Shown: one piece after another, positions 58,427 to 64,000 of the stretch
How the letters are laid out: each line of letters begins with the position of its first letter
Position numbering within the stretch: position 1 is the first letter of the stretch
Source: Mantamonas sphyraenae
Lineage: Eukaryota; CRuMs; Mantamonadidae
Reading direction: 5' to 3'
Assembly: GCA_026936335.1 (NCBI GenBank)
Contig: JAPMXV010000033.1
Span: 186,001-250,000, forward strand
DNA: 64,000 bases
Made by a program: the position numbers and the translations under genes
The notes under the pieces: model-generated
Databases searched by the model: none
Told to the model about the DNA's origin: nothing
Seen by the model: only the letters and a program-made list of their open reading frames with translations

Positions 58427-61400
58427 TCAGTCGAAAATGCCGCGATGGACCACGATGCCCGTGAGGGCGTAGGCGCAGCCGCTGGCAGGTTGCGCCAGGC
58501 TGACGAGGATGACCTCGATGACCGCGGCGGGTACGCTTCCTTGCTGGAACTCCTGGCGGTAGGCGTCGCGCTTCTTCTCGCGGGCTTCCTTGCATGCAGT
58601 GAAGCTTGCTCCCACGATGTCTGAGCCTTCCACGTTGTCTTCGTAGTATTGACGTCCTGCGTCTGAGCCGCAGAGGATATCCTTCCCAATGCCAAGGAGA
58701 AGTTCGCCAGTAGACGCAATGACATTGGCGTAAAGGCGAGCGCGATGGTTGCCACTGTCGATATAGCCACCCTGGAAGACAGTCTCAGGGTCAAGGAGCT
58801 GCAGGTGCTGCTTCGCCGACGCGACGAGGTGCTGCATGAGCTCACCGACTTGAGGGCCGGAATAGGCGTGCACGCGCAGGCCTTCGATGCACACGCGTGC
58901 ATGCCAGTACTCCAGGGTGAGAACCGGGTTGCAGAAGCACAGCCGCTGAGAGACGTTGCTGACATTGGCCACGAGCTCAGGAAGTACGGTCGATGCGACG
59001 GAGATCACCTCGCCCACACGAATTGTGACTTGCTGGATGACGGTTGCAATCTGCTGCTGTGGGACGCCTTCGTCACGCCACTTGGGAATGATGCTGTTGA
59101 CGAGATACATCTGCGTGGTGGCGAGGCTGATGGCGATGTACAGGCTGGCTGTGCGCTGGTAGCCGACGGACCAGATTTCCATCACGGCAGGCAATGACTG
59201 ATTAATGGCCGAGACGTAATGCCAGATGACGTTTGATGGCAGGTCTGGGTTGCGCACAAGAAACTCTTCGATGGACTGTGCCTCGACCCAGGCACGGAGA
59301 GACATGGCCGGAAGGCTGACGAGGCAATCTTGTGTGTTGATGCTCCCGTCCTCAGTGGCGATGTTGATTGCCTGCTCGCAGTACGTGAGGGCTTGTTCGA
59401 TGGCAGCCGCGCCAAGCATGGCAGCGTTCTCCGAGCTTTGGGACTGGTAGTAGCGCTCGATGCGTCCATGGAGGACATGCGCGTTGAGAAGGAGGACAAA
59501 CGCCTTCATGCGGCCGCCGTTCATGTTGCCCCAGATCGAGCTGAGTGCACCATTGTGGGCTTCGTAGAGCTCGAGACAGGTTGAGTTGAAGGCGCGCACG
59601 TGCTGGTCGCGTTGCGTGGTCCACTGCTCCTCAGATTCCATTTCTTGTTGCAGCTGCTCGATGGTTGCGGTGAGTTGGACGGCGGCCTCGATCTCTGCAC
59701 GCCAGGTGTGAACACACGTCGTGACCAGTGCGTTCAGGCTTTTCAGAAGCGGTCCCACCTTTGTCTCGAAACGGCGCACCTCGTCCTGGATGCCGCTGTG
59801 CTTGTCGTCCAGAGCAATCAGGGTATCCAGGACGTTGTCGCTCGCGTGCTCATACTTCAGCATGAGAAACTCGATGAGGTTGAGCATGACCTTGACCAGA
59901 GCCATGTTCGTGTCCATCACTTCGTACATGTAATCGTCCGCATCGAGTTCCCACTCAACCTTGGCGATGATGTCGCGTACCTTGGGGGCCAGGTCAGACA
60001 CCTCTTCCCCAAGCTTCTTGGCCACCTTCCAGTGCGTAAGGTACTGGCTTCGGTTGGAGAAGATCAGCATGCGCATGACGATGGAGGTTGCGTTGAAAAT
60101 GGCCAGGAAACCCATCACGGTGTCCACCTCAACATCGTCGTCAATCTGGTCCCACCCCTCGTGCACGATACTGTGCATCTCCTCAAACATCGACTCGTCA
60201 AAGAACGGACTGAGGTCGTTCCACACCGCCTGGATGCTCTGCAGCTCGCTGTCCGTGACCCCCTGAGAGGCGATGATGTTCAGCGTCGCCACTGTGAACA
60301 CCATCTGTGTAAACGCGAGACGACACGACATGTTCCACTTGTCGACTTCCTTCAGGGTGTTGACCTCGGTGCTGCCAAACATCTGGCCCTCCTTCGTGTC
60401 TGCAGGCTGGTCTGTCGCGCTGGAGCTCATCCGAGGCGAAGGCTCGTTGAATGTGGCCCCGCGGTGCACCACGTCGTCTGCATCCTGCTTGTTGGCATGG
60501 ATCTGTACGTTCATGTTGCGCCACTTGCGGTCGTACGTGATGACGAGCGTGTCCAGGAGCGGGACTGACGAGTTTGTGCACGAGTTGCTCATGAAGATGG
60601 GGTCGCCGAGAAGGGCGCTGCGTGTCAGGCTGTTGATCTGGGCGTTGTAAACAGCGAGGAGGTCGAACTGACGGCCCTCTGCGAGGAAGGAGTGGTAGAC
60701 GTGGAGTTGGACAGGAAGCCAAAGGGCAGCCGAGGAGGATGACGAGGATGAGGATGACGAGGATGAGGAAGAGGTAGACGAGGTGGAGGAGGACGAGGAC
60801 GTGCGGATGAGAGGGGAGGTGGTGGCGGCGGCGGTCGTCGGAGGGTTGGCCATGCTGGCGGCTGTGACAACACCGGAGGGTGCGTTCGGTGTGACGGCGA
60901 GGCCAACGGCAGTGGCAGCAGTGGCGGCAGTGGCAGCAGTGGCGGCAGTGGGTGTGGAGGAGGATGAGGATGAGGACGAGGCATCTTGATCGAGCACTCC
61001 GACAGCGTCGCCTTCCCCTTCCAGGTCGCCCCAGGAGAAGCCAGTGACGTCTGCAGCATAGGTATAGACACGCATTGTGACGCCAAGGACACGAGCACCC
61101 ATGACACACGAAAACCCAATGCTGTCCCGGACAAGAGAGTACTCTGACGGCACGAGTTTCTGCGCAATCAGCTTCTCCTGCTCCGTGACCGTGATCTTCA
61201 GGTTGCTCGAGGTGTGCACCGAGAGCTGGGCCTGACGGAAGGCCAGCCGCGCAAGCGTCATCTCAATGTCGTCCAGATCGATGTCCTTCTCGGCTGTGCT
61301 GGTGGGCCACACGTCGTCCTCGATGCCAAACTGCTGAACCAGCCGTTGCAGGTCGCCCGAGTCGTCCTTGGACTCCTGCACATTCAGCCCTTGCAGGGCA

Positions 61401-62548
61401 GTGCTCACAGCGGCCAGGACCTGTGCCTCGATGTCAGCTTCGGTCACCTGTGCGTCTGAAGCCCCCTGCGCGTTGGAGCTGCTCTCTGTGGCAAAGGCCT
61501 GGTTCATCATCTCGCGCAGGCCGATGGCAGCCAGCGTAGAGGCAGACTGTTCGGTATCGTTTGCCGTGGCAGGGGCTGTGCCCGGAGGAACGGGTGCACC
61601 CCCACCTGCTGCTGCCTGGGCGGCTGCCTGCGCTGCCTCGTCTTCAGCTTGCTTCTGGCGGAACCGGCCCTTCTGGCGGTCTCGGATCATGCGTGCGCCT
61701 TGGCGCAGACCCGTAAGGAGGGCGTCCCGCTTCGACATGCGCAGCACCTCTTGGGAGACCTCGCCAGCCGGAGCCGAGGCCGCTGTGGCCATCAGGGAGT
61801 CATCCACGCGGCGCAGTTTGTGCTTGACAAGCGTGACAATGCCGCTGATGTCGCTGACCTCAACGAGCAGCAGCGTCTGGGCATCTCTGAGGTGTGTGAC
61901 AAGGAGGGTAGAGGGGGGAGGTGTGAACCAGAGGCAGAGAGGAGGGTGATGCACGCAGGCAAAAAGAGGGAAAAAAGGGGAGTATGCGCAAGAACCACGG
62001 GCAACGTACTGCAGTCGAAAGGAATACACGGACACAAGCTGGTTGTCCCTCCACATCGCAAGGACGGGCGGGTTTGTGTTGAAGAAGACCGTGTACATGG
62101 CAGTGGAGCGCTCCTCTTCAGCGAGGCGCCACGCTGACACCTGCAGATCAGCGTCAAAGTCAAGGTACATGGTCATACGCTGGCTGTCGGAGGCCCATGT
62201 GCCCAGGATCTTTGTGAACCAGGAATAGATCTCGCCCGCGTTGGATGCGGCAAGGATCTCATCGTATTCGCCTTGATCCGCAATCAAGGTGCCCAGCTGG
62301 TTCACGTTACGCAGGATCTCTGTGGACATGTCTGTAGCATCCACGAGGACAGCGAGTTTGGGCAGATACTCGAGGAATGGGCGGACATATGAGGAGAGCT
62401 GGGTGTGCACCTGCTTGGCCCTCTGGATCTGCTCCGGGGTGGCCTGGGGCGCCGTCACACGGGATTCGCCGGCGGCAGCATTGGCATCCTGGTCTTCTTG
62501 GCCCTTGGCAGTGGGTTTCGTGTCCTTGGTGGGCTTGTTGCTGCTCAT
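58427..62548 (-). CDS. Unrecognised 1,332-residue helical protein
   Basis: Two exons, complement 62010-62548 and 58427-61886, join in phase. The 123-nt intron (GTACGT...CCTCAG) is a multiple of three without stops, so an unspliced reading is also open, but it would insert Cys- and Pro-rich sequence foreign to the rest. The start MSSNKPTKDTKPTAKGQED is chosen over upstream in-frame residues because the divergent gene begins 44 bp away. The N-terminus is Ala/Gln-rich and charged; about residues 95-250 look folded (FDADLQVSAWRLAEEERSTA). Ala- and Ser-rich linkers follow, including a poly-Ser run near 60,735-60,780. The C-terminal 700 residues are Leu/Val/Ala/Glu-rich helices (MNLIEFLMLKYEHASD-like segments), without membrane spans. 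I recognise no family. Its stop lies 10 bp from the giant gene's stop. Confidence 0.75.
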   Translation of the reverse strand: MSSNKPTKDTKPTAKGQEDQDANAAAGESRVTAPQATPEQIQRAKQVHTQLSSYVRPFLEYLPKLAVLVDATDMSTEILRNVNQLGTLIADQGEYDEILAASNAGEIYSWFTKILGTWASDSQRMTMYLDFDADLQVSAWRLAEEERSTAMYTVFFNTNPPVLAMWRDNQLVSVYSFRLQYVARGSCAYSPFFPLFACVHHPPLCLWFTPPPSTLLVTHLRDAQTLLLVEVSDISGIVTLVKHKLRRVDDSLMATAASAPAGEVSQEVLRMSKRDALLTGLRQGARMIRDRQKGRFRQKQAEDEAAQAAAQAAAGGGAPVPPGTAPATANDTEQSASTLAAIGLREMMNQAFATESSSNAQGASDAQVTEADIEAQVLAAVSTALQGLNVQESKDDSGDLQRLVQQFGIEDDVWPTSTAEKDIDLDDIEMTLARLAFRQAQLSVHTSSNLKITVTEQEKLIAQKLVPSEYSLVRDSIGFSCVMGARVLGVTMRVYTYAADVTGFSWGDLEGEGDAVGVLDQDASSSSSSSSTPTAATAATAATAATAVGLAVTPNAPSGVVTAASMANPPTTAAATTSPLIRTSSSSSTSSTSSSSSSSSSSSSSSAALWLPVQLHVYHSFLAEGRQFDLLAVYNAQINSLTRSALLGDPIFMSNSCTNSSVPLLDTLVITYDRKWRNMNVQIHANKQDADDVVHRGATFNEPSPRMSSSATDQPADTKEGQMFGSTEVNTLKEVDKWNMSCRLAFTQMVFTVATLNIIASQGVTDSELQSIQAVWNDLSPFFDESMFEEMHSIVHEGWDQIDDDVEVDTVMGFLAIFNATSIVMRMLIFSNRSQYLTHWKVAKKLGEEVSDLAPKVRDIIAKVEWELDADDYMYEVMDTNMALVKVMLNLIEFLMLKYEHASDNVLDTLIALDDKHSGIQDEVRRFETKVGPLLKSLNALVTTCVHTWRAEIEAAVQLTATIEQLQQEMESEEQWTTQRDQHVRAFNSTCLELYEAHNGALSSIWGNMNGGRMKAFVLLLNAHVLHGRIERYYQSQSSENAAMLGAAAIEQALTYCEQAINIATEDGSINTQDCLVSLPAMSLRAWVEAQSIEEFLVRNPDLPSNVIWHYVSAINQSLPAVMEIWSVGYQRTASLYIAISLATTQMYLVNSIIPKWRDEGVPQQQIATVIQQVTIRVGEVISVASTVLPELVANVSNVSQRLCFCNPVLTLEYWHARVCIEGLRVHAYSGPQVGELMQHLVASAKQHLQLLDPETVFQGGYIDSGNHRARLYANVIASTGELLLGIGKDILCGSDAGRQYYEDNVEGSDIVGASFTACKEAREKKRDAYRQEFQQGSVPAAVIEVILVSLAQPASGCAYALTGIVVHRGIFD

Positions 62549-62592
62549 TTGTGTGTGTGAGCTGGCGCAGTGTCGGGCAGAGAAACGAGTTG
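62549..62592. promoter_or_regulatory. 44-bp divergent intergenic region
   Basis: Only 44 bases, beginning with a (TG)n stretch, separate two outward-facing ATGs. It is the tightest divergent pair in the window. Confidence 0.5.
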
Positions 62593-63507
62593 ATGAAGAC
62601 AACGCACAAGATTGCCATCGGCGTGGGCACGGCCGTCGGATTGGCGCTACTGTGTGCCTACATTGGCGTGCAGGCGACAAAACTGGCGGAACTCGCACGG
62701 ACGCCCGTTGTCTCGTCGCAGCTGAAGGTGGAGACCAACTTTTCGATGCCTGACATGGCGATTTTCATCACGGGAGAGCAGGGATTCCGCATGCGGCTGC
62801 GGCAGGTGTCGTTCCTGCCAGAAGGGCCGACGCATGGGGCTCAGACGAATGCGTCGCTTGGGGATGTGAGTGGAGGGGCGAGGGAAGGATGGAGTGTGGG
62901 TGGTGAGTGAGGTTGGCTGACGCAAGAGGTGAGAGTGCAGTCAGCGTGCCATGGTGACGGATATGGTGACAAGATCTGCTGTCTGTCGAATGGGCCGGTG
63001 GGCAAGGATGCACGTGCGTCGATGCTGTTTGACGTGGCGACGCTGTTTGCGGAGCCGCCGGATCCCATGGCGACAACGTTTTTGACGCTTCGCACGGCGC
63101 CACGGGGCTCGTTCAAGGACTGTGCAGCGGTGCTGGCGAACCAGACGGGCTTGATTGGGACGGATATCGTGCCGGTGCCGCTGAACGAGACGTCATACGT
63201 GAGGTTTGGGCATCGGTTTGTCCAGAACGGGACTCGGCTGACGGGGTCGACACAGGGAGTTCGGGAAGAAAGTTTCCCAATCTCTGGCCTCTCGAAAATC
63301 GGGGAATGGAGGGGTGCGAGGATTCTGGCTGCTTTCCAGCAGGCAAGCTACGAAGAGGTGACGCTGTTGCCGAGTGGGCTGTCTGTGGTGGATCTGCTGG
63401 GCCAGGTGGCCGGCCTCCTGGGCCTGTTCATCTCGTTTGCCAACGCGGTGCGGCTGACTGTGCAGGCAGCGCAGACGCGGTCGGACATGGAGAGGCCATT
63501 TCGGTGA
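62593..63507 (+). CDS. Small membrane protein with terminal hydrophobic helices
   Basis: Exon 1 (62593-62865) and exon 2 join in phase. The acceptor is either AAGAG at 62928 or the more typical GTGCAG at 62940, giving 283 or 279 residues. Residues 8-30 form a transmembrane helix (IAIGVGTAVGLALLCAYIGV) after a short basic N-terminus. The middle is a probable extracytosolic domain with Cys pairs (SACHG, KICCLSNG, DCAAVLANQTG) and N-glycosylation sequons (NQT, NET, NGT). A second hydrophobic segment near the end (LLGQVAGLLGLFISFANAVR) is followed by a short basic tail. One loop between two membrane helices with Cys pairs is reminiscent of ENaC/ASIC-type topology, but the protein is too short and lacks the family motifs. 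Function unknown. Confidence 0.7.
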
Positions 63508-63544
63508 AAGTGTGGGAGTTTGAGTAAAAGGTGGTGAATGGGAT

Positions 63545-63751
63545 TCATTGCGTGTGGTGTTGGTTGCTGGAGGCCTGTGTGTCCGAGTCGGCCTCCGCAG
63601 AGGCGATGCTGGCGGCAATGGCGGCGTCCATCTCTGCGTCGAGGGAAGCCTGCATGGCTTGGCGTGTGGCCTGTGCCTCACGGCGGGCCTGGCGAGCGCG
63701 CATGGCAGCCTGGATGCGCGTGGCAGCTTCGTCGAGGTCGCGACCGCTCAT
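63545..63751 (-). CDS. Short IQ-motif protein, 68 residues
   Basis: A short frame from ATG 63751 encodes MSGRDLDEAATRIQAAMRAR and on. The segment AATRIQAAMRARQARREA fits the calmodulin-binding IQ consensus (IQ...R....R). The rest is an Ala/Asp/Ser-rich helix and a polar end. It fits neatly between neighbouring genes, with 37 bp between its stop and that of the membrane protein, and its codon use is like that of its neighbours. It could be a complete small protein or the last exon of a longer one. An opposite-strand frame over the same DNA is Trp/Gly-rich and less plausible. Confidence 0.5.
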   Translation of the reverse strand: MSGRDLDEAATRIQAAMRARQARREAQATRQAMQASLDAEMDAAIAASIASAEADSDTQASSNQHHTQ

Positions 63752-63787
63752 GTTGGGTTGGGTTGGGTTGGGGTGGGGAGTGGGTGT
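63752..63787 (+). repeat. G-rich (GGGTT)n-like stretch, potential G-quadruplex
   Basis: The plus strand reads four GGGTT-type units followed by GGGG and GGG runs, directly upstream of the IQ-protein ATG on the other strand. At least six G-runs of three or more are close enough for a G-quadruplex. Confidence 0.6.
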
Positions 63788-63889
63788 GGGAGGATGGGGA
63801 TGGAATGAGAGGTGGGGGGGGATAGGTTGGGAAGGGGTTTGCAGTGTCGTGTATTGCTTGTGGGTGTTGAAGAAAGCGCGAGGACTGAG

Positions 63890-64000
63890 TCACGCCGCAC
63901 TGGACTCGGTCGTCTTCTTCTTGCGTGGCGGTTTGGTGCAAGGTTTATAGTAGCAGGTGCCAAGAGAAAAGTCGGCGAGGATGTCCTTGATGACATCCAT
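63890..64000 (-). CDS. C-terminal end of an unidentified gene, cut by the window edge
   Basis: On the minus strand the last bases read MDVIKDILADFSLG and end after 36 residues with a basic KPPRKKKTTESSAA tail and a TGA at 63890. The frame is open to the window edge; the Met may be internal. Two Cys residues (TCYYKPC) are present. It is too short to identify. Confidence 0.5.
   Translation of the reverse strand: MDVIKDILADFSLGTCYYKPCTKPPRKKKTTESSAA

Noticed and set aside
62593-63507. An ENaC/ASIC channel
   Set aside because: Two terminal membrane helices and a Cys-containing loop fit the topology, but the protein is about half the family length and lacks its conserved motifs.

Overview
This window is nuclear DNA of a eukaryote. 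Nearly every conserved protein is restored only by removing short GT-AG introns, and the genes are eukaryote-specific: LUC7, U11/U12-35K, RBM25, methionine aminopeptidase 2, proteasome alpha-6, TAF10, VDAC, a kexin/furin-like convertase and a CLU-domain protein. By eye the DNA is fairly GC-rich, full of CA/TG and triplet microsatellites, and extremely gene-dense, with intergenic gaps of 10 to 140 bp and several divergent starts under 75 bp apart. An EML protein, a QRICH2/DUF4795-like coiled-coil protein and a TTC6-like TPR protein suggest a lineage that builds cilia. I cannot name the species; a free-living flagellated protist is the best guess.

Layout. 1-13 kb: a truncated unknown protein (-), LUC7-like (+), a cramped/TKI1-like regulator (-), U11/U12-35K (+), mitochondrial ATP synthase epsilon (+), mitochondrial isoleucyl-tRNA synthetase with one frameshift (-) and RBM25-like (-). 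13-17 kb: methionine aminopeptidase 2 (+), proteasome alpha-6 (-) and TAF10 (+), arranged as tight divergent or convergent pairs. 17-27 kb: four minus-strand genes, namely an EML protein, a small disordered protein, a QRICH2-like protein and a membrane-anchored proprotein convertase. 27-35 kb: a TTC6-like TPR protein (+) with three apparent frameshifts, then VDAC (-) carrying acidic inserts.

35.7-58.4 kb is one gene of two exons, the second 22.2 kb long, encoding about 7,485 residues. It has ankyrin repeats at both ends, an in-frame glycine-rich minisatellite, a CLU domain and TPR-like helices. I regard this giant ANK-CLU-TPR-ANK protein as the most unusual object in the window. 58.4-64 kb: a large unrecognised protein (-) ending 10 bp from the giant gene, a small membrane protein (+), a tiny IQ-motif protein (-) and the C-terminal end of a further gene (-).

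Functionally the window mixes housekeeping genes (three splicing factors, translation, proteasome, TFIID, mitochondria) with a stretch of cilium- or microtubule-related genes. Apart from shared divergent promoters there is no sign of operons. No tRNA, rRNA, transposon or CRISPR array was seen.
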